DNA of 64,000 bases from contig NC_084795.1 of NCBI RefSeq assembly GCF_963169125.1, positions 143,195,766 to 143,259,765 of the forward strand, read 5' to 3'. This stretch comes from Humulus lupulus (lineage: Eukaryota > Streptophyta > Magnoliopsida > Rosales > Cannabaceae). The notes beneath the pieces were generated by a model. That model searched no databases. It was not told the DNA's origin and saw nothing but the letters and a program-made list of their open reading frames with translations. The position numbers and the translations under genes are program-made. Position 1 is the first letter of the stretch, and each line of letters starts with the position of its first letter. This document shows positions 1-11,137 of this stretch, piece by piece.

Positions 1-2563
1 TGTGACATGGTTGGGCATTTCAAGAAGGATTGCCCAAGGCTAAGTGAGTGTGAGAAAAAGTGGATAGACAGCTCGATTCCAACTCGAGTGTTTATTATAG
101 GGCAATCAGAGTCTGAGACTGAGACTAGTTCCTCGGGGGTGACAGGTCAGTTTTCTAGTTCTGAGTTTTGAATTATGCTGTTTGGCTTTGGTGCCATGCT
201 ATTCTTTTGTTGGTATGTATATTGAGAAGGGTATATTGATGGTATATGTAGATCACATGGTTATGTTGTGATGGGAAATGTAAGATGGTATTGGCAATTC
301 AAGAGATGAGTTGGATTATGGAAATGACTCATCAGGGATTTTGATAAAGCTGGTTATGACAGGCTTTTGTTTGATCCAGGGTTTGGATTGGTTAAGTAAT
401 TAAAGAGTAGTCTTGAATGGCAAGGAAAGTGTAGTAATTCTTGGGCTTGAGAGAGTGGAGAGCCTTGTGTTGGTTAGTTTGGTGTATGATTCTGTATGTC
501 TATGATACTTGTAGTGAGAGCTAGAGTTTGTGCAAGGAAATGCATGGAACTCTTAGCTAGCGTGATGGATATCACCTGGATTGTACCATTGAGATCAGGA
601 CAGACTGGGCTAGTCTGTGGGTTCTGAATGTGTTCCCAGGTGGTCTACCAGGGCTCCTTTTTATGAAAAGAGACTAGAATGGTGATTGGTTTAGTACCAA
701 AAATATAATCAGATGTAATTATTGTTTTGAGTGGCTCAGTGGAGTTATAAGAATTAAAGGGTTAGTTGCTGAGTAAGATGGAATTCTTTAAGGTGGATCT
801 TGGATCTGGTTAAGACCAGTTAGAGATCAGAGAGAGGAAATTATGTAAAAGATTGTGCTGGTATTAGGTTAGAGCACTGTGAGTGCTGAACATGTCTTGA
901 GAATTGGTTAATGCTAAGTGTTGATAAATCAGATGAATAGTTCATTCAAAGGTTTAATTTGAATGGGATTTGTGATCGTCTTGGACGATGGTTTAGTGGT
1001 GTCCTCTACGGAGAATTACCAAGAACGAAGAGTGCCTTGGGAACAGGAGTGTCCATGGATGGTAAAGATATTTCAGGTGCCTTGGGGAAGTGTGCTGGGT
1101 CCTTTATAGACCAAGATCAGTTAGTGGATTGTTATGACGGCCCAGTAGTTGAGAAAAGTGATTGCCTATGTAACATATTGATTAAGGGATTTGACCAGAA
1201 CTAGAGTGGAGTTTCTGGTGGGCCAGGTGGCCAGTTTATTGTTTGAGATCATTATCTCAAGAAAGATAAAAGGAAAGATGGTTAAGTGAGCCACATATAG
1301 GAAAGATTGTATGGAAAGCTTTAGCTGGATTAGCTAAGAGTTGTATGGTGACAGATATGAATTTATTATGGTATAGAGATCAGACTTGGGATCCGATGGA
1401 CATTGAGATTTACTGAGAGATTTTGGACGAACCTCATGCTATTCTTTTGTTCTTTTCATTTAGGCATCGTGGAAAGATAACGGGTTATGAAAGTTTTATG
1501 GTGATGGCCTGGGATGAAGAGGAAAGTAATGAGACACGTGTAAAGTTCTTAACCTGTTAGCAGGTCAAGACAGAATATCAAGAAACAGCAAGGCCATTAC
1601 AGCCTTTGGGTACTTCATATTGGGAATAAGAGGGCATCACAGTGAGTTCCGTGATGGGATTCCCAGGTTGATGGATCGGTATGAATTGGTATTAAGTCAT
1701 TGTGGACCGGTAGTCCAAGTGAGTTCATGTTATCACTAAGGGTAAGTGAATAATATGACTGATCAGTGTTCGAAGCTCTTTGTGAGACGGATAGAGAGCC
1801 TTCGTGAACTCAAGGTCTATCTTATTCGATGAAGACTTTATTGTGACTTCCAGGTTTTGGAAGGGTTAGGATGGCGATGAGTATATAGACGGAACTCAGT
1901 ACAGATTATTACTCTCAGACTGGTGGTAAATCGGAGAGAGAGGGTTATCCAATAATTATTGGAGGAACATCTTATAAGATGAATGCGTTGATGTATATCT
2001 GGATCCTGAGGTGGTTCAGGGGATTTATAAGATTGCTGGAGCTTGAATTTTGGTTGCTCATTTCTCAGAATAAATGGAAAAGTATTATTGAACTGGAAAG
2101 TAGGAATGTGGAAATTCCAGGTAGGAGAATGTAGTTTCTCTAAGGTATCACCATGGGAAAAGGGATGAGGAATTAAGATAAGTTAAGCTCTAGTTTGTTT
2201 CAGCAGTTGGATTCTGATTGGGTCTGAATAGGGTGACTCTGAAACAACTTTATTTTTGGCACTGGCAGTTGTATACAGTGAGTTATGTACTTCCATGTGG
2301 TGGACATGGGTTAAAGGAATTAATAAATTGAGTTATGAAAATCTGAAGGTTAAGGTTAAGTATTCCGGTAAGGAATAGCCAGTTCAGATTGTGACATAAG
2401 TAACGAGATTCTATTGAACTTAATGTACCTTGGGTTAAGGTAAGGCTATAGAAATACTGAAGTCAAGGAATGACTTAAGGAAATTTATGTCAAGTGAGTG
2501 AAATTCTGGTTCCGAGCTGTTGAGTAAATTTCGAGGACAAAATTTCTGTAATGAGGGGATAGT
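1..2563 (+). pseudogene. Tekay-A: decayed Ty3/gypsy gag-pol remnant
   Basis: The window opens inside a gag zinc knuckle (CDMVGHFKKDC, first cysteine pair cut off by the edge). A short spacer reading PTRVFIIGQ follows, matching the gag-protease linker of the two other Tekay-type elements here (PARVFALTQ in Tekay-C). Beyond about 170 the frame is full of stops. Fragments still recall integrase: an LDEPHAI stretch near 1430, a remnant of the WEDITMDF region near 1620-1690, and YLDPEVVQ near 1990-2030. Only 2.4 kb separates the knuckle from the LTR, against about 4.5 kb in Tekay-B, so much of the polymerase is deleted. The order of remnants shows plus-strand coding. The 81-residue open frame at 959-1204 matches nothing I recognise and is treated as chance. 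Confidence 0.75.
2552..2563 (+). other. Polypurine tract of Tekay-A
   Basis: A purine-rich tract (gaggggatagt) directly precedes the LTR, which starts TGTAATGCCCC. Just upstream is the phrase tttcgaggacaaaatttctg, also present in reverse complement at the same place in Tekay-B. It is the typical end of pol in this lineage and primes plus-strand DNA synthesis. Confidence 0.75.
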
Positions 2564-3543
2564 TGTAATGCCCCAAATTTCCTAATAAGGTTTAGAACCT
2601 TGATTAGGAGGCCCATAATTGATTTACTATGCAATTTAATGCTTATATGCATGTTTACATGAATTATATTATTATATGATGGTGAATGCATGCATATGGG
2701 AGTATTTATTATTATAAGGGTATTTTGGTAATTTGGGCGCTATGGGCGTAATTGTGTATTTTGGGTGCATGGTTGTGATTAATTAATGTAGCCACATTAT
2801 AAGGTGGATTGGTTCGAGCGAATCGGCATGAGACGATCATGAGATGTAAGTGTTCGGTCTAGTCATAACGAGTTTAAGTTCGGGGCTCAGGGTGAGTCTC
2901 GGGGTCATTTTGATGACTAGAACATTACCGGGGATAAAAGGGTAATGGGATATGGTTTATTGGTATTTGGGAATATTGTGAATAGCGGGAATTGGAGAGC
3001 ATTAATTATAATTAACGAGATAGGCGGAAAAGGACGGTTTTACCCTCGGAAGACTTTAGAGGGATTTAATTGGCCTAGGGACATTATGGTCATTTGACCT
3101 TAAGGATTTGTTTCAGCTATTAAGGCTTAGAAAGTTGTAGAAAGTGTAATAAAATAGAGCATCATTATCCTCAACCTTCTCCTTCCGGTACACCATTTCT
3201 CCTTCATCCCCCTTTCAATTTTTGAGAGCCATCTTGAGGTATCAAGCTAGGAGATTAAAGGTGGGGGCTTAAGGCTTTGGTTCAGCAATTGAAGAGGGTT
3301 TAATCCCAAGTTGGATGTGACCGCTAAAGGACTAAAAGTTGATCGTTCTCAAGGGTCGTTCTTTTAATCATTCTAGCTCGACTTTGAGGTAAGGAAACTA
3401 CACCCCATATGTGACATGCATGGCTGTGATTGATGCATGTTGGATGTTGACTGTGAACATTGATAGTATAGTGTATGCTTGGCAGCTTTGCCCGTTTGCA
3501 TATGATTATTATTGAGGTATGCAGAATGGTTAAATGTGATGAA
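2564..3543 (+). repeat. Tekay-A 3' LTR, first part
   Basis: The LTR starts with TG at 2564 (TGTAATGCCCCAAATTTCC). Its opening resembles the reverse complements of the Tekay-B and Tekay-C LTR ends and the solo LTR start at 30504. It is interrupted at 3544 by the CACTA element and resumes at 7662. The two parts total about 2.1 kb, comparable with the 2.07 to 2.6 kb sister LTRs in this window. Confidence 0.85.
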
Positions 3544-3569
3544 CACTACTACAATTTGGACATCAGCCA

Positions 3570-3885
3570 TCGGACATAAGAGGTCGGTTCTCTTTAAACC
3601 GACTTAATACATGTTCATAAGTCGGTTTACACAGAACCGACCTATCATGTATGTCCAAGGTAAGCATGGGAAGTCGGTTACGCGAGAACCGACCTACTAT
3701 GTGGACATGGTAGGTCGGTTCTGTGTGAACCGACCTCCCATGCTTGTAGAAGACATAATAGGTCGGTTCATGCAAAAACAACCTACCATGTTGTCATGGT
3801 AGGTCAGTTCTTTGTCGACCGACCTACCATGTCCTACCTTGCTGACATGGTAGGTCGCTACTATGTGAACCGACTTATCATGTCA
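3570..3885. repeat. Left subterminal repeat array of the CACTA element
   Basis: Repeated units combine gtcggtt...aaccgac with a spacer such as taccatg or tatcatg, alternating in orientation so that many neighbouring copies form palindromes. About ten motif copies lie within 320 bp. In CACTA elements such arrays are bound by the TNPA-type protein. Some copies carry point changes, for example cagttctttgtcgacc near 3805. Confidence 0.85.
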
Positions 3886-4532
3886 CATTGTAAGAAATTT
3901 AAAATATTTTAATTTATTTAAACTATAAATATATATCTATATGTAAGCTATTAGTGTATGAAACGATTGTAAGAAATTTATATTAATTAATTTTACATTA
4001 TAATGTTTTGTAATATAGATAAATAAATTAAATTAATATATTTTAAAATTTTAATAATGTACAAACAAATTAGAGTATCTTTAACACTATATTTGTGTAA
4101 TAATGACACACAATCGAACTAACATGTCATTTAAAAAATTATTTAAGAAACTACTCTTATCAAATTTTTATTTATTTATTTTAAATTGTAAATATTATTA
4201 AATTAAAATATTTTTTATTTATAAAATATATTTATAATGTAATATTAACAAATATAAATTTTACATTATTTGAATTTAAAATATATTAATTTATTTAAAA
4301 AATACATATATAAAATTTATTTGGGTATGAAATAAGTATAAAAAATATATAATTATTAATATTACATATATTATAATATTTGAAATATAAATAAATTAAT
4401 AAATTATTTGTAATTAAAAAAATTTATTTCATTTTTATAAACAAGAAAATATTTTAATTTAATAATAGTGATAATTTAACATAAAAAAAAAATTATAACA
4501 TAATTTAATGTATCTCTTTAATAATATTTTAG
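3886..4532. other. AT-rich stretch without a gene
   Basis: Very AT-rich sequence with long A and T runs inside the CACTA element. No coding frame, structured RNA or clear terminal repeats were seen. It lies between the main subterminal array and two further motif copies near 4540-4610, so it may be decayed filler or an old insertion. Confidence 0.6.
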
Positions 4533-4614
4533 AGGACATGGTAGGTCGGTTGTGTGGAAAATGACTTCTCATGTGACATGGTAGGTCGGTTGTGTAGAAC
4601 CGACCTATCATGTC
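4533..4614. repeat. Extra internal copies of the CACTA subterminal motif
   Basis: Two further copies of gacatggtaggtcggttgtg, one followed by the inverted form aaccgacctatcatg. They lie about 650 bp inside the main left array, which suggests that the array was split by the AT-rich sequence at 3886-4532. Confidence 0.75.
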
Positions 4615-4803
4615 ATTATAAAAATACATTATTAAATATACTCTAATTTGTTTATATTATTGAAAATTTAAAAGTCATTTCCCACCACCCAATTCCGACC
4701 TACCCTTGGAGATGCCATTGTATGTTGTAAACTATATGTACTTGGATTCTTTTTTATCCTTCATTATATTTTATTACTAAATTTCTGAAATTAAATATCG
4801 CAG

Positions 4804-6929
4804 GATGACCTTCTAGATCAAAGAAATGAGGGGACACTTGTAGAAGTTGGGACAAACGATATATTGACACAAGTGTTAGGGAAACAGGAGCATCCTGGTA
4901 GAGTAAGAGGCCAAAGTCGTGGCGTTACACAAAGAGACTACTTTTTGAAGCCAGCAGGAGGTTTTAGTGGACTTCAACAATATCAATTTCAATTTCAACA
5001 ACACCAATCGCAAAACTACTTAGATGACTTTAAAAAGTTAGAGCAATCGTTTGAGCAAAGACTACGTAGTCAAGCTGAACAATTTGAAGCAGAACGAAAA
5101 CGAGAAAGAGAAGAACGAGAACGAGAAAGAGAAGAACGAGAACGAGAACGAGAGTTGTTTTTGACAAAGTTTACAGAATTAGCAAATCAAATTTAATCAT
5201 TAAAAGGAAGTGAAGTGAGTTTGCCTACGATAGTTTCACCATCAAGTGAGACCCCTACACCAATGGAGATGGTAAACAAGTCTTTAATTTCTTCAAAAGT
5301 ATTTTATTCTTCACCTATTTATATTATTATTGAAGAAAATATCTATCATGACATAAATATTATTATTTTCCTCATCTTGAGCCTGTAGGATAATCAGAAG
5401 TCTAGATTATTGGCAGAAAATGGTGATACTGTTGCTATTGGACGAATAATGGCAACAAGCGGAACAATTCATTGTGTTGACTTAAGAGAGGGTAACTATC
5501 GTGTGCGGGTGGATGAGTGCTGCAATAATGATGCTAAACTTATTTTTCCTATTAAGGATGAGATCATTTTTGTACGTCATGCTGTCGGTTACTTTGTTGA
5601 GTGGCCATCTCATCTGATCATTCCATACGATTCAAATTTGGTAAGATATTAACAAATAGTTATATTTACTGATTAAATTATTTTTCAAGACTAACATGTG
5701 TTACTTTCATGTTGAAGCTACCTAAGAAGACAAAGAAGCAAAAAAGAAATAGTTCACCAATACCTAATGCCCCAATGACACAAGACAAGTCTCATCCTTC
5801 CCAAAGACTTCCTAGTCAAAATGAAGTAGTGTCAAGTAAAGCTAGTGCCCCGATACTCTTCAAGATTCCTAGTGGGGTTCCTCACTCTCTCAAGTGTTTA
5901 TTAACTACTGTGAAGTATGTGGAGCCAAGTTTCATGGTCAAAGTTCTGATGGATTTCGAGATATTAGGTCATGAGAATGATTTATATATCTCACAAGAAG
6001 ATATAGTCCACTTTGGCTTAATGGAGGAGATTGGAGCATCATGTATATCATTATATATCAGGTATCAAAGATTTTTAAAACCATTATAAGTTTGTAGATA
6101 ACTTATTTTATAAATTTAACAAAGATATATATTTTTATGTAGGATTTTATACTTCCAATTAGTGAAAAGAGAGATCAGTCACTTTTTTCGTTTTGTTGAG
6201 CCAATTTGGTTATCAAATGTTGGATCTACTGAAGAAGAACGAGTTGAATGGATATCAAAGCGTATGATTGATTCAAATCCAGGTCAAATGTGGTTGTTGC
6301 CATATCATAAGGGGTAAGTTTTTTTACTTTTAGTATTTTGTTAGTGATTATATATAATATTAATAATGAAATATTTTTGTGTTTCTGTTAGAAATCATTG
6401 GATGCTTAAAATAATGGATTTTGATCACCAATTGTGCTATTTCCTGGATTCTCTTGACAATTTTCCACCAGATGAAATCAAATCTCTCATTTCTTGGTAA
6501 TAATCTAACCAATTAACTATAAACTCTTAAATTCATTTAAAAATTAACAACATATAAATGCTTATGTTTTTATTGCATAGTGTTTTTCAACATTTGCGCA
6601 CAAATAATGCGAAAACTAAGGAAGTCGCATGGAGAACTGTTAAGTGTCCTCGTCAACCATGAAGATCAGTACAATGTGGATTCTATGTTATGAGGATGAT
6701 GAAAGACTTCGTGACAAATGAGTTTTCAATGCGATGGCTAACTAGTAAAGTAAGTGAAAATATTTATTATTAAAGTTATAGCTTTACCTCAAGATTAAGT
6801 ATATTAATTCAACTCACGCAAGAAATTTTGTTTTAGTGTGGCGGGAAGAATTCTTACACAAAGGATGAGATCAATGAAGTACGTGAAGAATGGGCACAAT
6901 GCGTTATGGATTTGATGAGTACTACATAA
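4804..6929 (+). pseudogene. CACTA-borne gene: Ptta/En-Spm-like tail plus Ulp1-like cysteine protease
   Basis: Exons inferred from GT-AG boundaries: 4804-5271, 5389-5640, 5718-6061, 6143-6313, 6392-6496, 6581-6749 and 6837-6929. The first exon encodes a segment with GKQEHPGRVRGQSRGVTQRDYF, typical of plant En/Spm-class (Ptta) proteins, followed by a highly charged ER-repeat coiled coil. The second encodes a segment ending GYFVEWPSHLI that precedes protease domains in such elements. The later exons give a C48 (Ulp1/SENP-type) peptidase core: HW (candidate catalytic His), FLDSL (Asp) and QCGFYVM (Cys). Ulp1 proteases cleave SUMO from proteins. In-frame stops occur at 5194-5196 and 6660-6662, and I could not find the 5' part of the gene. 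The family assignment rests on motifs seen by eye. Confidence 0.72.
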
Positions 6930-7214
6930 GTCTACTCACTTTTGTTTACTTAGACTTTTAAAGAGATATACTTAGAATAACTTAGACTTTCTTAGAGATA
7001 CACACACTTTTATTGTCTAACTATAGTTTACACTTTTGTTGCTTATATGAGTAATTTTGTAATTAACTTAAGACTCATCATTATTTTGGATATTTAATTC
7101 AAATTCTAGTATTTTATATTACTGTGATATATGTTTTGTTTTGTTATGTTTGTTTGTATAAAAAACAGGATTTGTTTTGGCATAATACACTTTTCATGAA
7201 AAACAAAAAACACC

Positions 7215-7645
7215 ATAAGTCGGTTGGGAACCGACTTACCCTGTTTTACACTAGAGGTCGGTGTGCCAGACCGACCTATCATGATTTACACTAGAGGTCA
7301 GTTTGCAACTGACTTACCCTGTTTTACACCATATGTCGGTGTGCAACCGACCTACCATGTTTTGCACTAGAGGTCGGTGTGCAACTGACCTACCATGGCT
7401 TACACCAGAGGTCAGTTGGCGCCAAACCGACCTCTAGTGTAAAACATGGTAGGTCGGTTTGCAACCGACTTACCATGTCTTACACCATACGTCGGTTTGC
7501 AACCGACCTACCATGTCTTACACTAGAGGTCGGTTTGGCGCCAACCGACCTACCATGTTTTTACATCATAAGTCACTGCATGGGAAGTCAGTTCACAACC
7601 GACTTATGAACATTCAGAAGTCGGTTTTTAACCGACTTATCGTGT
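7215..7645. repeat. Right subterminal repeat array of the CACTA element
   Basis: Roughly a dozen direct and inverted copies of a unit of the type cactagaggtcggtttgcaaccgacctaccatgttt, each built around GTCGGTT / AACCGAC. The repeat core is shared with the left array, but the linker (tacactagagg or tacaccat) differs. The array ends just inside the right terminal inverted repeat. Confidence 0.85.
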
Positions 7646-7661
7646 AATTTTTGTAGTAGTG

Positions 7662-8826
7662 ACATGAGATGCACGAGAAACATGTGATTAGGGCATGCCA
7701 TGAATAATGAATATGAGATTGGTCAGAGCTTGAGTCTCTGTGGTTGTGCTTGATCAATGTTATGCTCACAACTGTTAGGTAAGCATGCTGAATGTTCTAC
7801 AATTGGGTGAATGACATATTGATAGCATTGCTTACTTGTGCATGGCACTGACTAATTAGTCAGATTTGGCAAAGGTGTTAGTATCAACTGTGAGGCTGTG
7901 ACTCACTAGTCAGGTTCGGCAGTCGTACTGGGCACTGGTCACATTGCGCTTAGCGTGTATCACGCAAGCCATCAAAGATTAGATCTAATCAATTATCTGC
8001 ATTGAATGACTAAAAGAGCATTAATGCCAGACCGACCTCAAGGGTCGATGAACATTATAAGCGCTTGAAGGTTAGAGGCTTACCCAACAGCCACCCTTCC
8101 ATTTGAATTAGTGACTTGCTTGTCAGTCACTCAGTATGGTTTACCAGAACCTATTAAAGGTTAGAGGCTTACCCAACAGCCACCTTTCCACTTGAATTAG
8201 TGACTCGCTTGTCGGTCGCTCAGTATGGTTTACCAGAACCTCAAGTGTTGCGACACTCATCTGATTAGGATTGACTTGATAGTCCTCCAATCAGAAGGCA
8301 AGGATTTCTTATCCTGGATACCCCAGCATTTGTTGGAATCCATTTGCATGCTGAATTGAGCTATGATTGCTAGGCATGCCAGATATGATTTGATATCATG
8401 ATATGACTGTTTATGAGCATATGAGTTTTCTTGCTGGGCTTCGGCTCACGGATGCTTTGTGGTGCAGGTAAAGGAAAAAGGAAGCTGGACAATCCTTGAG
8501 TTGGAGAGCTTAGGTGATGACGTGTACATATGCAGCTGCTCGTCCGCCACGACCGAGGTTTAAAGTGGAACTAGGGTTACACCCTGTTTTGTCGCTTTGA
8601 ACGGCCTGTTGTAAACACTTTCTTGTAATAGACTCTGAAATTATATTTTTGGGATCCCAATGTATATATTAAACGTTCTAGTGAAACGTTACATCTTAAC
8701 CAAAATGTTTAATCCCTAAACTGCTAATCATACTTAGTTCACGTTTTTGGCCAAATGACTCGATTAGCTAGTTTAGCACTTTTTTACAAGGCACATCGTA
8801 ACGGTCCTTGGAGTTGGGGCGTTACA
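7662..8826 (+). repeat. Tekay-A 3' LTR, second part
   Basis: The LTR continues after the CACTA insertion and ends GGGCGTTACA at 8826, giving a TG...CA LTR. It includes the phrase tcttgctgggcttcggctcac with a following gcaggtaaag, also found in the solo LTR near 32710 and in reverse complement in Tekay-B and Tekay-C. The left LTR of this element lies outside the window, so its target duplication cannot be checked. Confidence 0.85.
8066..8243. repeat. 89 bp tandem duplication inside the Tekay-A LTR
   Basis: Two adjacent copies of a unit starting ggttagaggcttacccaac, offset by 89 bp and differing at a handful of positions (for example ccacccttcc against ccacctttcc, and cttgtcagtcact against cttgtcggtcgct). 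Confidence 0.85.
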
Positions 8827-8855
8827 AAAAGGGGTTAGTTTCACTCCTTGAACTC

Positions 8856-8863
8856 TATAAATA
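8856..8863 (+). promoter_or_regulatory. TATA box of LTR-Y
   Basis: TATAAATA within ctctataaataggaac, followed about 30 bp later by the start of a CT-rich leader. Confidence 0.55.
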
Positions 8864-9477
8864 GGAACTAGTACTCAGCCATTTTCTTCATTCTTTAAGT
8901 AGTCTCTAGAGCCTCCAAGTTTCTAGTGTTACCATAGAGAGAAACACTTGGGTTTTTGGGTTAAAAGCTTTGTCATTCTAAGCTTTTCAAAACACTTGGG
9001 AAGTGAGATATAGTGAGATTTTTGTATCAAGGTTCAGATCAATTCATAAGATCATTCAAGGTATTCTTATCCCTAAGTTCAATTATTTATGGTTCTTTAG
9101 TTTTGTTTGATTTTCTTTCCAGATCCTAACTCTTGTTTATGATTCTTGATTAGGTGCTTAAGTTTCTTGACACTTAAGGTTCTTCTTGGTAAGTTTCTTC
9201 TTTGATGGTTCAGTTTTCTTTTCATCTCTTTTCTTTAGAAACTCACCATTCTTATTCTTGGTTTTAGGAGTGTTCCAATCCTGTTCTTGTCTCCATATCC
9301 CGGTTTTTTGGTAAGGAAAATAGGATAGATTTTATGTGTTTATGTGTTTATATGTTTATGTTATGATATGTTTTATGCTATGTTGTATATTTAAATATGT
9401 CTTGTAGTCATTTGGGGCTTATAGTTGCTTAGATATCAAACCCCAAGAATTTTTATCATTTTCATGGTTTAGAGTTA

Positions 9478-9596
9478 TGATTTACCCTACCTACCTCGAT
9501 TAGTAGACAGAGGACCTAGATGGGTTATCATATACTACCGTGTGATCTAACCTACCTCGATTAGTAGACATAGGACCTAGATGATTTATCACATGC
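9478..9596. repeat. Short tandem duplication in LTR-Y
   Basis: Two diverged copies of a unit of roughly 58 bp containing ctacctcgattagtagaca and ggacctagatg. Confidence 0.8.
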
Positions 9597-10147
9597 CATG
9601 TTAATGAGTTAATGGCCATTAATATTGTAGTCCTATATGTTATATGTTATTATAGTATATGTTTATGATAAAGTCTTATGTTTATGATTTATGATTTATG
9701 TGTTAGTAGATTTTCCTTGGGGGGGCATTAGGCTCATTCCTTTACTTTTAGCTTGATGCAGGAAAATGGGTATGGAAGGCGGATAGATTTATGGCAGCTT
9801 GTCTTGTGTGTTAACAATGAATGGATTGACAGGACTGAGTGATGATCGAGGGTGAATTTATTTTTAAGTCTTTTAAATTATGTTTCTTTTGTAATTCCGC
9901 ATTTAGTTTTTAAACAATTAAAGTTTATGGTTTATGTTTTTTTTATGTATTAAACAATGGGTACCCATACCGTATTTTATATTTCATATTTTACTTTGTA
10001 TATTGCACAATATTTATTTTGGGGTTTTAAATAAAGTTATGTTATTCCTTTGTATATTTCCGAAAATAGTAGTTATGTCTGGTAGTTTTAATGGTCTAAG
10101 GTCTTAGAAATAGTAAGGTCATTACAAAAATTAGTTGGGGCATTACA

Positions 10148-10341
10148 GTGGTGAAGTGGTGGAATTCCTTTTTATGGGGAGTAAGCTTTGTATATACTTA
10201 ACTTTGTTGTCTTATTTATTGAACATATATGTGTGTGGAAGTTACACATGGGTTCATCGCGTAAGGGTCTCGCATACTGGGGTAATAAGACGTCCTTGAG
10301 ACAATATACGTATGAAAATAATTTCGATGTGGACTCTCTTA
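10148..10341. other. Unassigned spacer
   Basis: No gene, repeat or terminal motif was recognised between the end of LTR-Y and the first open frame of the transposon remnant. Confidence 0.5.
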
Positions 10342-10744
10342 TCATGCTCTTCCTAGTAGGTTCTTGACGTTTATCATGGGGCTTTCAGTCCTTGGCGTCG
10401 TATTGCCTCCCAGTGGCAATGCAATGCCAGTTAACTTGACTTGGTGCCCCATAGCTTGCGCCAAAACTTCTCCAAATTCCTCCAAACTTTTTGGGTACTC
10501 TTGTACACTCCAAAGAAACTCGTTGGACCCAAAAAGATAATTTATAGATGCATATACCAAAAGTCAACTCACTCATGTTGACTTTAGTGAAACCGTTATG
10601 GTTTTGCACCTCTTTGTGGTTAACCAATGTCACTATATATTTAACCAATGATAACACTAACTGCTTTATAAACCAACTCCTCATCCTCATTTTTTCACCA
10701 ACCTCATACTCATCGAAAACATCTCCCAAAGGATCATACGACAT
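10342..10744 (-). pseudogene. Unrecognised open-frame pair in a transposon remnant
   Basis: Two overlapping minus-strand frames cover this stretch. One (10385-10744) contains DPLGDVFDEYEVGEKMRMRS, the other (10342-10560) contains EYPKSLEEFGEVLAQAMGHQ. I do not recognise either as a named domain. They lie downstream, on the same strand, of a DUF4216-like segment, so they may be the tail of a CACTA-class transposon gene with a frameshift between them. A chance origin is not excluded. Confidence 0.3.
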
Positions 10745-10981
10745 CTATGACAAAAATATTATAATAAATGTCAAAACAAACAAATAATAAAGAAAATATT
10801 AACATACCAAAAATCACACAAATGAACCAAGTGAAACCATACAAATGAAACCTAAAATCATACAAATGGTACCTCAAATCTTATGAATCAATCTATAGAC
10901 CTTCACCATTTTCACAAAGACAAGTACTATTGTCATCGATATGATCATCGTTTTCTGGTATGATGAATGTAACATGTTCTT

Positions 10982-11137
10982 CTAGAATAGGTATATCATG
11001 CAAATCTTTTCATTGTTATTCTTATATCTTGTTTGCGTTGTAAACACGATTGAACATTCCATGTTTATTGGATCATTTACATAAAAAAACTTGTGTGGCT
11101 TGTGAAGCCAATATGAAATCAGTTTGTTTTGTGCCAT
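10982..11137 (-). pseudogene. DUF4216-like fragment of a CACTA-class transposon
   Basis: A 51-codon minus-strand frame reads HKFFYVNDPINMECSIVF near its middle. The pattern of an aromatic pair, then V-[ND]-DP, then a hydrophobic strand resembles the DUF4216 domain often found in plant CACTA transposon proteins. Upstream sequence to about 11330 is also AT-rich and may hold the rest of the domain, but stops interrupt it. The join to Tekay-B at about 11428 is abrupt. The family call is from motif memory and needs a profile search. Confidence 0.45.

Larger units (their letters stand above)
3544..7661 (+). mobile_element. CACTA (En/Spm) DNA transposon inserted in an LTR
   Basis: The element begins CACTACTACAA (3544-3554) and ends TTGTAGTAGTG (7651-7661), a perfect 11 bp terminal inverted repeat of the CACTA class. 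Both ends carry dense direct and inverted copies of a short motif (GGTCGGTT / AACCGACC), the usual subterminal transposase-binding arrays of this superfamily. The interior holds a broken spliced gene with a Ptta/En-Spm-like segment and a Ulp1-like protease. I saw no TNPD/TNP2 catalytic transposase, so this is probably a non-autonomous derivative. The flanking triplets are gaa on the left and aca on the right, so a clean 3 bp target duplication is not visible. Flanking sequence on both sides fits one LTR. Confidence 0.88.
8827..10147 (+). repeat. LTR-Y: right part of an unassigned LTR
   Basis: Directly after the Tekay-A LTR comes sequence with a TATA box (8856-8863) and an untranslated leader rich in tctctagagcctcc. 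It continues as low-complexity AT sequence and ends ggggcattaca at 10147, the kind of CA end seen on LTRs. Its TATA box is only about 30 bp from the Tekay-A boundary, so most of the U3 is missing, consistent with Tekay-A having inserted into it. No partner LTR is visible, and the strand is inferred from the TATA box. Confidence 0.5.

Noticed and set aside
959..1204. 81-residue open frame on the plus strand
   Set aside because: No domain is recognised and it lies where a decayed polymerase is expected; it most likely arose by chance.
3373..3802. Small open frames across the CACTA end
   Set aside because: They translate the subterminal repeats on both strands and have no protein character beyond the repeat.
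7379..7647. Open frames in the right CACTA array
   Set aside because: They are products of the repeated AACCGACC units, seen in several frames.
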